Assembly: GCA_002179805.1 (NCBI GenBank)
Contig: NAVB01000682.1
Coordinates: 1-46,518, forward strand
Length of the DNA stretch: 46,518 nt
From: Acanthamoeba lenticulata
Taxonomy: Eukaryota; Discosea; Longamoebia; Acanthamoebidae
Reading direction: 5' to 3'
Shown here: in pieces, positions 8,072-19,095 of the stretch
How positions within the stretch are numbered: position 1 is the first letter of the stretch
Layout of the letters: every line of letters begins with the position of its first letter
Position numbers and translations under genes: made by a program
Notes under the pieces: model-generated
Told to the model about the DNA's origin: nothing
The model's input: the letters and a program-made list of their open reading frames with translations, nothing else
Databases searched by the model: none

Positions 8072-10978
8072 TTATCGGTCGAGTTCGGCGAGGAGCTTGC
8101 TGAGATTCTTGACGGCCTTGGCATAGTACTTGCGCATCCGCTCGCGCTGCCGTTCCCACTCCTCCCGCTCCTCTTCGTGTTGTTGTGGTTGGCTCCCGAC
8201 GACCAATTCCTGGCCCGTGGTCATGACTTCGCCTCCTCCCGCCAGTGCCGCCAGCGCGTTATCGTCGCTGTCATCGTTGTCTACTCTCGTCTGCCGCAGT
8301 TGAGGCGACGGAGGCGGTGGCGGCTGGGGCCGCCGTTCGCCCCGCAGGCTCCTGCGCAGGCTGTCCCTTTTCGAGTTTCGTTCTTCGCCGTTTTCGTTCT
8401 TTTGGGTCCTCGATGGCCCGGTGGGGTACGGCGAGTCCTCGCCGGCGACGTGTTTGCCGTGCTTCGACTTGAGGATCTCACGCTTGTCCTTCTTCTTCTC
8501 TTTCTTGTGGCTCTTGCCTTTCTTGCCGCTGTGCTTCTTATCTCCCGACGAGTGCGGGTGGATCATCTCCAGCCCATCGCCCGTCCGCCCGTAGAGCTCC
8601 AACAGCTCCCTACAGTCAAGTAAGAGAGGAGCTCGTCAGCCCCATGCCACGACACGACACGCGCGTGTGCGCAGCGCACGACACGACACACGAAACACAC
8701 GTGAGAAGGGCGTACCTGCGAACGTGGCGCAGCTCGCGGCACTGGCGCCGAAAACGGACCTGGTAGGCCTTCTCGGCGGGCACGGTGATGAGGTGGAACG
8801 GGCCGCCCGCAGACTCCTCGGCCGCGTGCCGGCGGCGCTCCTGTCGCCTATGCCACACGAGCTGGATGAGCTTGGCCGCTTCTTGCCGCTCCCGGTCCTC
8901 CAGCTTCAGCCGCGCGATCCAGTCCACCACCTACAGGCGCGCGTGTTGTACGCCAACACCGGTAAGTTCTCCCCCGCCCAGCCCAACACTCTGGTCGCGT
9001 CAAGGGGGAGCGTACGAGGGAGTCGTTGCTGCTCGGGCTGAGCTTGATGTAGAGGAAGTTGATCAGCAGCGCGAAGAAGAACAGTCCGCCCAGCGACGCA
9101 AACTGGTGGCGGTGGGGCGTTTGCGCGGTCAGCACAAGCCCCAACAGCCCCGGGGCTGGAACTCGTGAGACGTACGATGGAGAAGGTCCGGCCGCCGTCG
9201 GACTCGAGCGAGTACTGCCCGAACACGTCGCCGGGCCATCCGGTGATCAAATTCTCCACCGCGACCTGCGTCCATCCAGCCATTCATTCATCATTATCAT
9301 CATTAGCTTCACATGGTCGTTGCTCTGAGTCCAGGCAGGCTGAAGCAGACACGTACCACAAAGCAGAGCTCAAAGTCAAACACCTTGGGCTGTGCCTCCC
9401 TGCATGGAGAAAATGATGGTAAGGATGATGAAGAGGATGAGGAAGAGGATGAGGAAGAAGAAGGTTGAGAAGAAGAAGAAGAAGCGCACCGCTCGTAGAT
9501 GTACATGCCGTAGGCGGTGACGGCGACAACGGCGACGATGCTGACGAGCGAGAAGATGAGCGGGTACTGATGGTAGAAGGTGCGAGTGGAGAACCACGTC
9601 GTGAAGCGCGGCATTTCGATGCGGGATGAGCCCGGGATGCGCGCGATCAGGTGCCGGTTGCGGTAGATCGGATTAAAGTGGCGCAGCACGCTCATCACCA
9701 CGAACCTGTTCCCCAGGTCACGATGATCCCATCCAGCGTCATCATGTTACCGATAATGGAAGTTGGTAATGAATAGAAAAGATGTGTACAGCTTGAGGAA
9801 GGTGAGCATGGCGGCTAGCTTGGTCATCTCGTCGTTGAGGAACGGCGCGATGTGCGGGAGGCACAGCAGCACTCTGATGGTGAACTGTTCCATCCAAACC
9901 AAGCCGTGTAAGACGACGTCAAATGATGACGGTGAAGAGGAAGAAGAAAATGAGGAAGACGTACGAGGAGGTAGAAGCGGAAGGGCAGGTACTCCATGAC
10001 GAGCATCCACGTCGGTGTGTGAAACGAGTAGTCCGCCGTTTCATCCCCAATCGGTAGGTAGAACCGCTGGTGCATGCACACCACGAGAGCAACAACATGG
10101 TTGGTGGGAGATGAAGATAAGAATAAAGAGATGAAAGTAGCCAAGAGGTACACGAGGAGTCATCTGGCGTCGGATCTCGAACACGGCAGCGTGCAAGCGG
10201 CCTTGGCGGCGGTCCTCCTTGGCGTGCTTGGCGCGCTTGCGCATGTCGTGTGCATCCTTCCTGATCTTCCAGGCGTTGTCCTCCAACATCTGTAGCACTG
10301 CAACAAGGGTGGGGGCCCAACGTGGGTCAACATGGACACTTTGTCGAAGAAGAGAAGGCTAGAGGAGAGTACCTAGCAAGGCGGCCAGAACAGAGATGGT
10401 GATGCGCAAGCCGAGCGCGACGTTCGAGTCCCGCAGTGTCGTGCCATCCCACTGGTGCTCCATCTTGAAATTCGTTTCGCACAGATTAATCTTAATCTGT
10501 TTTGCATCACCGAGGCAAGGAAGGGTTGTTCGTGCGTACAGCTATGACGGTGAGCACGATTTGAGCGATTACGTTGATCAACAGGAGAAGGCTGCGCGCC
10601 AGCTCACCCTTTTCAATCTTGAGATAAGTGCGCGTTTCTTTCCATCTGAAGAGCAAACCGCTCCTCCACGTCAATGGCAATGACTAGCCACCAATTGTCG
10701 CACGGCTGGGAGTACCTGCGGATGAGATCACGCGCCTTTTTCTCTTCTTCTTCATCATCAAGTGAGAGATCGAGGGTGTCTGATGGGAGGGACGAAGTCG
10801 CTGAGGACAAAGATTCGTTTACACTTCCACTCTCGAGCGACGATGAGGCGCAACTCTCGCTTTGCCACTGTGCGTCACCATTTCCTGATGCATCCACCGA
10901 GGAGAAGTCCTGCAGGCTGTTGTTTCTCGAGTCGCCAAGCACACGCGCAGTCGCAGCAACACCTCTCAACCTTCTCAT
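8072..10978 (-). CDS. SK-like (KCa2-type) channel with non-canonical selectivity filter
   Basis: Exon joining gives a small-conductance Ca2+-activated K+ channel layout: an acidic N-terminus; WKETRTYLKIEKGELARS leading into S1 (LLLLINVIAQIVLTVIA); S2 after RDSNVALGLRITISVLAALL; S3/S4 (FYLPIGDE..., LLCLPHIAPF); S5 (YPLIFSLVSIVAVVAVTAYG); then pore and S6 (FASLGGLFFFALLINFLYIK). The post-S6 helix VVDWIARLKLEDRERQEAAK, with IQLVWHRRQERRR and FRRQCRELRHVRR, resembles the SK calmodulin-binding region and contains an IQ-like motif. The tail is Lys- and Gln/Pro-rich. The pore exon reads VAVENLITGWPGDVFGQYS, so the usual T-x-G-Y-G-D is replaced by TGWPGD. The ATG at 10978 is a reasonable start; the N-terminus is otherwise unanchored. 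Confidence 0.75.
9417..9487 (-). repeat. Polypyrimidine (TTC/TCC) tract in channel intron
   Basis: On the plus strand this is a GAG/GAA/GAT-rich purine run; on the coding strand it is a long pyrimidine tract between the S5 and pore exons. It is a simple-sequence expansion in an intron. Confidence 0.6.
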
Positions 10979-11488
10979 ACAGCAGCAACAGCAAACTCTG
11001 GACTCGCTTGTTGGTGCTCTCTTCTTCCCGAGGGCCCGAGAACAAGACGAAGAGGTTTTTCCCACTTTCTCCTTCTGTCTTTCTCTTCTCTTGTCGTCGG
11101 GTTGTCTCCTCCCACACAACCAATGGCCACGCACTTGCTGGAGGTGCCTCGCCCGCGACCTTCATGCTCCCCTACGTAGGCTCCACCCGCTCGAAGAGAT
11201 GCTGCAACAACACACAAGTGCTCTCAAAAAAGTTAAAAGTTCTTCGCGTTATCTCGTGCTCGCCTGGCCGCCACGTCTCAAGTGTCTGTCCGGGGGTTGT
11301 TGGACGCGTGCTGCCGGCCCTCTCCACCATCCCACCTCTCACTTCTTCTTCTCCTTCCTCTCCCTCCTCCGCGCTCGCCAAATGAAGTTGTTCTCTCTCA
11401 CGGTCGTTGCAGTTGCAGTTGTTATTGTTGGTCGAGTCGCGGTCCGATGATTGCCTCTTTTTCTCAAAGAGCCTTTCGGCGCTTTGCC
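10979..11488. other. Intergenic region between two minus-strand genes
   Basis: It contains the SPT 3' UTR and the presumed channel promoter. The open frames here lack family resemblance. A pyrimidine-rich stretch (about 11330-11400, plus strand) is the only compositional feature I see. Confidence 0.4.
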
Positions 11489-13382
11489 TCAGTGCTGCCG
11501 GTCGCGGAGAGCCTTGGCGGCGGCGTCCTTGATGACGCGGACGGCCTTGAGCACGTCCTCCTCGCTGTGCGTGGCGCACAGGCTCACGCGGATCGAGGGC
11601 GAAGGCAGGAACTTTTCCGTCTGTACATACTGCGCGCGCGTCAACAGCACGCCTGCACGACACAAAGAGAGCCAAGTCAGTCGGGCCTCCGTAAAATAAA
11701 GAAGAGCTGACAGAGAGGACGGGACCATGAGAGCGGGCCTCGTCGACGATGGCCTGAAGGAGCTTCTCATCCTCGAACCGGTTGCCGGTGGACTCGGCCA
11801 ACCTCATGTGGACGATGGGCGCCTCGACAAGGCTGCTCAGAACTATGCCCGAGGCCTGGATGCCTTCAATCTCCCGGCGGAAGAGGGCGATGTTGTCGCG
11901 CAGCTTCTGGAGGAGGTCCGGCCGCTCCTGAATGAGCATAAAGGCCTTGAGGGCGGACGAGACCAGGTAGGGCGGGGACGAGGCCGAGAAGACGTAGCCC
12001 GAGGCGTTGAGGCGCTGGTGGTTGACGACGGTCTTGTTGCCGCAGCCAAAGCCACCAAGCGAGCCTACAGAGTGGCCCAGATTGCCCGTGAGGATGTCAA
12101 TCTTGTTGGCCGGGACGCCCCAGTGCTCGCAGGAGCCGCGCCCGTGGGCGCCCAGAGTGCCGATGCCAAGCGAGTCGTCCATGATGAGGTGGAAGTGGAA
12201 CTCTTCCTTGAGCTTGAGGATGTCCGGCAGCGGCGCGATATCACCATAGTTGTAGTAGAGACCCTCGACGATAACGAACTTGCGGTAGACCTTCTTCTTC
12301 TTGGCCGCATCGTCCTGCTTGATCTCCTCCAGCACTCGCCGCAGATCCTTCATGTCGTTGTGCTTGAAGTAGAACACCTTGCTGCGGGACAGCAGCGCGC
12401 CCACCTGCACGGCGTGCGACACGCCCTGATCGCAGATAATGGCATCGTAGACCTTGGAGAAGGCAGGGATGACCGAGGCGATGGTGGCGAAGCCCGACGA
12501 GTACACGATAGAGGCCTCGGTCTGCATGAACTCGGCGATCTTCTTCTCGAGCTCGAGGTGCACGTCTGCACAAGAACAACATATGAGCAATCATCATCGC
12601 GCAGCGTACGCCACCAAACTGGCCTCAGAGACAGTACCCATGGTTCCATAGAAGCCGCGAGGGCCGCACGAACCACAGCCGTAGGTTTGCAGCGCGCTAA
12701 CAGCCGATTGCTGAGATCATGGAGAACGCGGTCGATCAGCACTTGATCGGTTTAAAAAAAAAAAAAATAGAACTGCAAGAAAATGCCTGGTCCCCTACAC
12801 ACCTTAATCTCAGGATCCTCGGCCAGGCCCAGAAAGTTGGTGCTGGCAAAGTTGAGCATCTCGCCACTGCCCTCAACTTCCACGTGAGCAGAGGGCGCAC
12901 TGACGGAGAAAAGCAGATGAGTAAAAAAGACTCATCTGAGTGAAACGGCATTTGCAGTGGTTTTGCCACTTGACGGGGCGGGCGCAAGGTGAGGTACCTC
13001 TTCAGGGTGGGAATAGTGGTTTCGTTCCACTCCTGAAACTCGCTGAGGCCAGGCACGAGGGGAGCCGGGTTCCATTCGGCAACCAGTTGATCAATTTCCT
13101 GCACAAACAGCGAGATCAATATAGAAGGGTCTCTCCCGCCAGGCAGGCATTATGGGAGCTTTTTACCTTGTCCGTCAGGCGCTCAGGTTCGTGTTTAGGG
13201 AGCTTGTAGCTTTTCTGGAAAACGAAGTAAATAAGCACCAGGCCGAAGAAGATCTCAAGGCCCAAATGGAGGGGATGAACGCCGAGATAATCGGCGACGT
13301 TGAGCATTCCATTTCCCGATTGCGTGAGAAGGTGCCAAAAGAAGCCCTCCAACGTCGAGCTGATTGAGAGATAGGTGCTCAT
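11489..13382 (-). CDS. SPTLC1: Serine palmitoyltransferase subunit 1 (LCB1/SPTLC1)
   Basis: SPT condenses serine with palmitoyl-CoA, the first step of sphingolipid synthesis, in the ER membrane. From the ATG at 13382 the protein opens with an amphipathic segment and a TM helix (LGLEIFFGLVLIYFVFQKSY). It then has [63 protein letters not shown] and HQRLNASGYVFSASSPPYL, the LCB1 signature. In catalytic paralogs the PLP lysine lies in a TFSKAFGS-like motif; here the aligned stretch is TGNLGHSVGSLGGF, with His at the lysine position. This fits the LCB1 subunit, which lacks the cofactor lysine and works only with LCB2. The stop TGA is at 11489-11491. LCB2 is not in the window. Confidence 0.92.
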
Positions 13383-13964
13383 TTTTGGTCGGACTCCTCT
13401 CCAAGACGTATCGGACAGGGACGTGATCTGATGCGTTCGCGCCTTTGCGTAACTCTCGGTATTCAAACGGAGTTTGGAGATTTGATTTCTCAGTGGTTTG
13501 AAACTCCGTTCCCGTCTGCGTGTGCTGGTCGGCTTGTCTCGGCATGGCCTCAACACGGCGAGGCCTGGCGAGGTTTCCACCGAAGAGGAGGCGTCTGCGG
13601 CCTCGCCAAGGTGGCCGCCAGGGCGCACGAGAGCTGGCGCTATGATCAGAGAAGGTCAAGTAACTGCGGTAAGGCCCAAGAGTCCGGTGCCGCAGTCTTC
13701 TGTCCTTTGGGCCAACGTTACCAGGACTTTGATGTAGAGAAAGATTGTGTGTGTCCTCATGGTACAAAGAGAAACGGCTACGTATCGTGCATTGGCGAAA
13801 GGGTCAAAGTTGAGGGCAAAATGTGATGAGAATTTAAGAAGTAATAATTTATTCTCTTCTCCGGCTGGCACCCTGCAGCTCGAGATCCATCGTGTCGCGA
13901 TGATGCCCGTCGTCGCCCCGGTCGTCAAAGTCCCGATGGAGCACGATACAGCATCGAGCCCAGT
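13383..13964. other. Intergenic region between SPT1 and eS28
   Basis: These 580 bp lie between two minus-strand genes and should contain the SPT1 promoter and the eS28 3' UTR. The open frames here show no family resemblance. The only element I can support is the minus-strand polyadenylation signal listed separately. Confidence 0.4.
13848..13853 (-). terminator. Polyadenylation signal AATAAA for eS28
   Basis: The minus-strand AATAAA lies about 112 nt past the eS28 stop within an A/T-rich patch. Confidence 0.5.
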
Positions 13965-14198
13965 TTAACGGAGTCGGCGGGCTTCGCGCTCAGTTTCGAG
14001 GAGGACAAGGATATCACCAACGCGCACGGGACCAACGACGTTGCGGATGATCTGGCGGCGCTGAGAGTTGATGAAGCTGCAGCTCACCTGCGTGACACCA
14101 CCACGCGAGCCGGTGCGGCCAAGGATCTTCTCGACCTTGACGAGGGCTTGTTCACTGGAGGCGACGGCGGCGCCAGCGGCGTTGGGGTCGGACGACAT
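13965..14198 (-). CDS. RPS28: 40S ribosomal protein eS28
   Basis: A single exon of 77 aa. The core matches eS28 closely: [40 protein letters not shown] and the terminal [12 protein letters not shown]. The N-terminus carries about 8 more residues ([16 protein letters not shown]) than the usual ~69-aa protein. eS28 sits in the small subunit near the mRNA exit. The ATG at 14198 is the only sensible start. It is divergent from eL22 with a 269-bp spacer. Confidence 0.95.
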   Translation of the reverse strand: MSSDPNAAGAAVASSEQALVKVEKILGRTGSRGGVTQVSCSFINSQRRQIIRNVVGPVRVGDILVLLETEREARRLR

Positions 14199-14467
14199 TC
14201 TTGAGTTGAAAGAGAATTGATCAACGGCCCGACACACAGGTCTGCTGGATGCGAGAGGAAGGGAAAGAAAGAAAGAGCCCAAGGCAAATCGGCCGCCAAT
14301 ATCACTCCTCGGCGGCAAAAAACCGGGATGCACCTTCGAAACCGGGATTTTGTGTAGATTATTAACTTTGACGCTAAATCCCTTCGGCAGCCATCGACCA
14401 ACCTTTCTTTCTTCTCTTCCCCTTCTTCTCTATCCGGCTTCGCCAGTCGATCCAAAAAGAAGAGATA
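14199..14467. promoter_or_regulatory. Shared divergent promoter of eS28 and eL22
   Basis: This 269-bp spacer lies between the two start codons. It carries AACCGGGAT twice on the plus strand (14321-14329 and 14340-14348, 19 bp apart) and a GCCGCC...GGCGGC inverted pair around 14293-14316. Co-regulation of the two ribosomal genes is inferred from layout. Confidence 0.5.
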
Positions 14468-15313
14468 ATGTCCACCGCCGCGAAGGGCAAGTCCGTACGT
14501 GCTCCCCTCCTTTAGTATACCTCACATCGAGTTGTTCTGTAGTGGAGCCTTTGATCTTCATTGATGTAAGACACGTGTGAAATTAATCTCTCGATCCAAT
14601 CTTTTCAGACTGCCAAGGCCGCTCCCAAGAAGGCCGCCACCCCCGCCAAGGACGCGGCTGCCCCTAAGGCCGCTGCTGGCACCAAGGCCGCCGCCCCGAA
14701 GGCTGCCCCCAAGGCCGCTGCCCCTAAGGCTGCCGCCCCTAAGAAGGAGGGCGCCGCCAAGTCGGCCAGCACCAAGACCGCCGCCCCCAAGGCTGCCGCT
14801 CCTAAGGCTGCCGCTAAGGCCACCGTCGCCAAGAAGGAGGGCGCTAAGGCCCCCAAGGCCGCCGCCGCCAAGGCCACCGTGGCTAAGCCCGCCGCCGTGA
14901 AGGCTCAGACCCCCAAGGTCAAGGTCGCCCCCTCGAAGCCCAAGGTGAAGAAGGCTAAGAAGGCCGGTAAGCCCAAGAAGAAGGTGCTCAAGTTCAGCAT
15001 TGACATCACCGACCCCGTTGAGGATGGCATCATGGACCCCAACGCCTTCGAGAAGTTCCTCCACGACAAGATCAAGGTGAACGGCAAGGCTGGCCAGCTC
15101 GGCAACGCCATCAGGATCACCAGGGAGAAGACGAGGCTCACCGTCCACTCCTCGATCCCCTTCTCCAAGAAGTACCTCAAGTACCTCACCAAGAAGTACC
15201 TCAAGAAGCAGAAGCTCCGCGATTGGCTCCGCGTGGTTGCCGCCAGCAAGACCAGCTACAAGCTCAAGTACTTCAACATTCAGGACCAGGAGGAGACGGC
15301 CGAGGAGCAGTAA
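14468..15313 (+). CDS. RPL22: 60S ribosomal protein eL22 with long Ala/Lys/Pro-rich N-terminal extension
   Basis: Exon 1 is 14468-14494 (MSTAAKGKS), the intron 14495-14608 and exon 2 14609-15313, in all 243 aa. The C-terminal ~110 residues are eL22: [80 protein letters not shown], then an acidic tail. Residues ~10-134 are a low-complexity run of AAPK/KAAA/AAAPKAA units resembling histone H1 tails. Human eL22 is 128 aa without this. Drosophila RpL22 is known for a comparable H1-like extension. The codons are strongly biased to GCC and AAG, as expected for high expression. Confidence 0.95.
14612..14975 (+). repeat. Low-complexity Ala-Lys-Pro coding repeat
   Basis: Imperfect tandem copies of GCC-GCC-CCC-AAG-style units encode the H1-like extension of eL22. 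The repeat is coding, has no fixed unit length, and probably varies in length between strains. Confidence 0.7.
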
Positions 15314-15452
15314 GCTATTTTTCTCTCGACTGGCAAGGACATTGTCAAAAACATAAAATTAAAAAAAAAACAAAAATCGAGATCTCGTGTGTCAATGGGG
15401 ATCAACAACGATAGGAAGGTTTTTGCCTGAACAAGTTCGATGTTCTTAATGG

Positions 15453-17679
15453 TCAAAAGTAGGAGGCAAGAAGGCCAGTGGCAAGATTGATCCAGGGCGT
15501 CACGTGGCGGGTTGGCTCTTCGAAGGTCTTCTCCGTCACTAGCTTGGTGCTGTCGAACAGAGTTGCCTTCTCCTGCACGGCACGCACAGTCAAGGTGGTG
15601 CCCGCAACTGCAAGCAACCGGTGCCCCGTGAGCGTCGGGAGGGTGTACCTCGGCCAGCTTGCTTCGTAGGACGGGGTCCTCTGTCAGCACAACCGCCTGC
15701 GCCTCCAGATCACGGTCGGTCGATCGACGGCCTGCAGCACAGCCAGACGTCAAGACCTTCTTCCTAGGGGAAGGAGAACCTAGAGTGCCGTACCAAGGTT
15801 GGGACTGCCGATCAGAGTGAGGACGGGCAGGCTTTCGCCGGCGGGCGTGTACCACAGGCCCTTGGCGTGGAAGGTCCATCCTTGTCGGAAGTACTCGAAG
15901 ATACGCACGCGCTCGCCCTGGCCGTGCTTCTCCACCTCTTGGAAGAACTGTGGCGCCAACAACAACACAGCTTTTTCGTCAATCATCCTCTCTCGCCTGC
16001 GTCGGAAGAAAAACGAGCACGCTCGGACCTGCTTCTCCACCGCGGTGTAGCCCATGGGGATGTAGTACGACATGCCCTTGCTGTTGAAGAAGCCGTTGGC
16101 CTGTCCACGTACCGCCACAGTGAACAACCATCATCACCAGCAGCAGCAACTGAGCAAGAAAACCAAACGAAGACTACCTCTGGGCTGGCGGTGATGACGT
16201 TCACGCGTGCGCGGTTGTTTGGCGCAAGAATGGCGGCCTTGTAGCGACGCGTGATGTTGAAGTAGGCCGAGGCCAGGTCCAGTGTGGCCCCAGAAGCCGA
16301 GCACATGGACAGCACACGCTCGGTAACCTGCTCGTCATGATGAATGCCAAAGCGGCCCATCTGGACCGTGGGGAAGACCCACGTCTGTGGCGCTGACGAT
16401 GAAGAAGAAGACGACGACGTCACCGAAGCCAATGGCTCAGATGGAACCAAGAGCGGCTCAATCCTACTTCGTGCGAACGCGGCAAACTCGGCGAGCGGCG
16501 CCTTCTCGGGGTGCGGGCAGCCCGGCGGCAGCCTGAGGTCGCCCTGCGGCGTTATCCCGTAGCTGAACTCGCTCGACTGGCACACACACACACACACGTA
16601 CGCAGAATTCATCAGCGACGCGCTTTGCGCACCGTGGGAGGGAGGCTGGACGTGGCCAGTCGGTGGCGCAACGCACACGAGTGATCAGCGTCTCGAAGAA
16701 GTCGCTCAGCGCGGGCGCCTGCCTAAACAGCATGTACCGATCCTGCCGGTTGGTAAAGTACTGGTCCGACAGGTTGGCACTGTCCGCGGCGCGCCGTCAC
16801 GCGTGAGCCCGTGAGCCGTCACGCGTGGGCTTGTGCAAAAGCAGGTACGCAAGCATGTGTGCGTGTGCAAGAATTACCCGCTGAGCATGGTGTCGTCGTC
16901 AAAAACAAAGGTCTTGAAGTGGGACACGCCCAGGATTTCGTTCCACCGCGGCGGAGCCAGTCGCTTGACCAGGCCCCGCAGGTCGGGCGTCTGGTAAAGA
17001 CTCACCGACACCGTTCCCGGGTGGGCCTCGACCTAATGCGCGCCCAAGTGAGAAGCGAGCGCCTTCTCGTTGACAAAGGTTTTGTGTGGCGGGCGCGGTA
17101 CCAGCGGGCGCAGCATGGCGGCCGAGTTGGGGTTGCCGCGGAGGCCACGGGAGCAGTCCAGGAGGATCGACACGCGGAGGTCCTTGTTGCGCTCGCATGC
17201 CTCGCGCAGCAGCGAGACCTGGCCAGGTGGTGGGGGCGGTGAGGCACCACAGCTCGAGCTGTGCGCACTGGCCTGGCGGACGAACCAGTTCTTGCTCTTG
17301 GGAGCGCGTGCCGAGGTAGAGCGCGGCGATGACCACACGCTGGCGGGCTCGTTTGACTCCGTCCTGCACAGACGCGGAAGATTATAACGATTGGGTGTCA
17401 AATCAATTGACCGTCAAAGGGTGTGCACACCTTCAGCTGCTCGAAGAAGTCGTTGGGCGTGGGCAAGACTTGGACTGCATCCTCGCCAGTGTGGTGAAGC
17501 GGGAAGGCCGGCCCGTGTGCGGCCAAGGCCGTATGGAGCTTGTCCAGCTCCGGCGCGCTTCCCTGTTGTGCATTCGTACTGCCGGAGGAAGTTGCCACGA
17601 GGCGCTTGGCCCCCGCGATGAAGCAGTGCGGCCGGAGCGCTTCCGCCCCACGCCTGGCTCCTCGCACCGCGCCCTTCAT
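15453..17679 (-). CDS. PGS1: CDP-diacylglycerol-glycerol-3-phosphate 3-phosphatidyltransferase (PGP synthase)
   Basis: PGS1 makes phosphatidylglycerophosphate, the committed step to cardiolipin in mitochondria. It belongs to the phospholipase D superfamily with two HKD motifs. The first is HFKTFVFDDDTMLSG, followed by ANLSDQYFTNRQDRYMLF, a PGS1 hallmark. The second is in GWTFHAKGLWYTPAGESLPV, then LTLIGSPNLG and RRSTDRDLEAQAVVLTEDP. The last exon ends TFEEPTRHVTPWINLATGLL-ASYF, stop TGA at 15453-15455. From the ATG at 17679 the first ~25 residues are Arg/Ala-rich without acids (MKGAVRGARRGAEALRPHC), as in a mitochondrial presequence. A (CA)n run at 16581-16597 lies in an intron. It is divergent from the Nudix gene. 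Confidence 0.92.
16581..16597. repeat. (CA)n microsatellite in a PGS1 intron
   Basis: Eight and a half CA units sit next to the minus-strand splice donor GTACGTG. Confidence 0.8.
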
Positions 17680-17915
17680 CACAGAAAAATATGAAATAAA
17701 AAGAATTCACTAAAGAAAAACACACAAAGAGAAACCTGAAAAAATGAATGACGTTGTGTACAACAAGGCGAGTTTGCAGGCGTGATGGTGCCGTCCACCA
17801 AGATGACTGGTTCTCCTAACACAGGGATCGCAGCACAATTGTGCAATTGCCGTTGCACCGTCACATGGAGGGTGGTTCCATTGTTGCCGACTGCGCTCGC
17901 CAGACCGCGGAAAAA
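17680..17915. promoter_or_regulatory. Divergent promoter region PGS1 / Nudix gene
   Basis: These 236 bp lie between two start codons. They contain the perfect palindrome GCACAATTGTGC at 17833-17844 overlapping GCAATTGC at 17843-17850, and an A/T-rich patch at 17688-17715. Function is not shown by sequence. Confidence 0.45.
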
Positions 17916-19095
17916 ATGGAGGACTTACGCAAGACGAAGAAGAGAAGAAAGACAGCGAGCGTAGGCCCAAGTCCGCCAGACCGAGGCACAAACGCGGCAA
18001 TGTTAGATCGGGTAAAGCGAGTGTTCAAGAATGGCGAGGGCAGCCCCCATAACTCGCTAGATCGTGGTACGCGCCGGCGATGCAGACCACCTTCATCTTG
18101 TTGTGTAGAAAGAAATGGAGACAAATTAAGCCAAACTGATCACCTCTTTGTGCTTTGTAGTGCCGCCACAAGAAGAGCCCAAGAAGAAAAAAGAAAAAGA
18201 AGGTACTTACTTCATCTTCTCAATTGCGATGAATTGGCGCACCAGCGCCTGACCCCACTGGCTCTCTTGGCGAGCAGAATGGAGTCGACAAACGGGCTGC
18301 CCGACGTGGAACTTCAGCATTGTGGTGGTCCAGCACCCCGACGGCCGCTTCCTCGCCGTGCACGAGTCGCGAGGCCGGGGCTGGTGGCTGCCCGCCGGCT
18401 TCGTCGATCCCGGCGATGACCTCATGAGCGCCGCCATCCGCGAAACCAAGGAAGAGGCCGGCATCGACGTGCGGCTTGAGGGCATCCTGCGCATCGAGCA
18501 CACGCTGACATCCTATCGCGGCCGGTGCCGCATCATCTTCTTCGGCCGGCCCATCGACCCGGCCCAGCCGCCCAAGTCAGAGCCCGACAAAGAGTCCGAG
18601 GGCGCCGCGTGGGTAACGCTCGATGAGCTCCTGCAGCTTGGCCAGTGCGCGCCGGGCTTGCGCGGGCCCGAGCTGCTCGAGTGGGGCCGCTACATCCAGG
18701 GCGGCGGCACCATCTTCCCGCTGAGCCTTCTCACACGCGAGGGCGAGATGATCCCCGCCCCACCTGCAGCAGCGCCATCAGCACCAACAGCAACGTCGGC
18801 CACGATAACTACGACGACAACCACAACGTCGCCAGACCTGGCTGTGACGCCAAGCGACACCGCCTTCTCGTCATCGTCTTCGCTCGTGCGAGCTCGCGTG
18901 AACGAGGGCGAGGTCGAAGGTGAGGCCGAAGAGGGGAGCAGCATCATTGCCAGCGGTGGCAGCGATAACGCAGACGGCGCCAAGCCGCTGGACCTCACAA
19001 GTAGCAGCCCGATCGTGCGCGCAGCGGCGACATCGCCCGAGGAAGCCAACGAGCAGCGGGGAAGCAGCAGCCGAGCGGCAGGCTGCCCACCATGA
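17916..19095 (+). CDS. Nudix hydrolase with basic N-terminus
   Basis: Three exons keep frame exactly: 17916-18066, 18161-18202 and 18278-19095 (336 aa). The start is AAAAAATGG. Exon 1 begins MEDLRKTKKRRKTASVG, a likely nuclear localisation signal. Exon 2 is only 42 bp (PPQEEPKKKKEKE). The Nudix domain runs from WNFSIVVVQHPDGRFLAVHE through WWLPAGFVDPGDD and RETKEEAGIDV. Against the Nudix box (G-x5-E-x7-REUxEExGU) the first Glu is Asp, while REx2EE is intact, so activity is plausible. A Ser/Thr-rich disordered tail of ~120 residues follows. The substrate cannot be inferred from this sequence; possibilities include NTPs, dinucleotides and mRNA caps. Confidence 0.85.

Noticed and set aside
11727..12746. 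339-residue plus-strand frame
   Set aside because: It is antisense to SPT1, whose minus-strand reading matches a known family throughout.
13431..13826. Long plus-strand frame between SPT1 and eS28
   Set aside because: It has no domain, no plausible splice context and overlapping frames on the other strand. It looks like a chance frame in GC-rich DNA.
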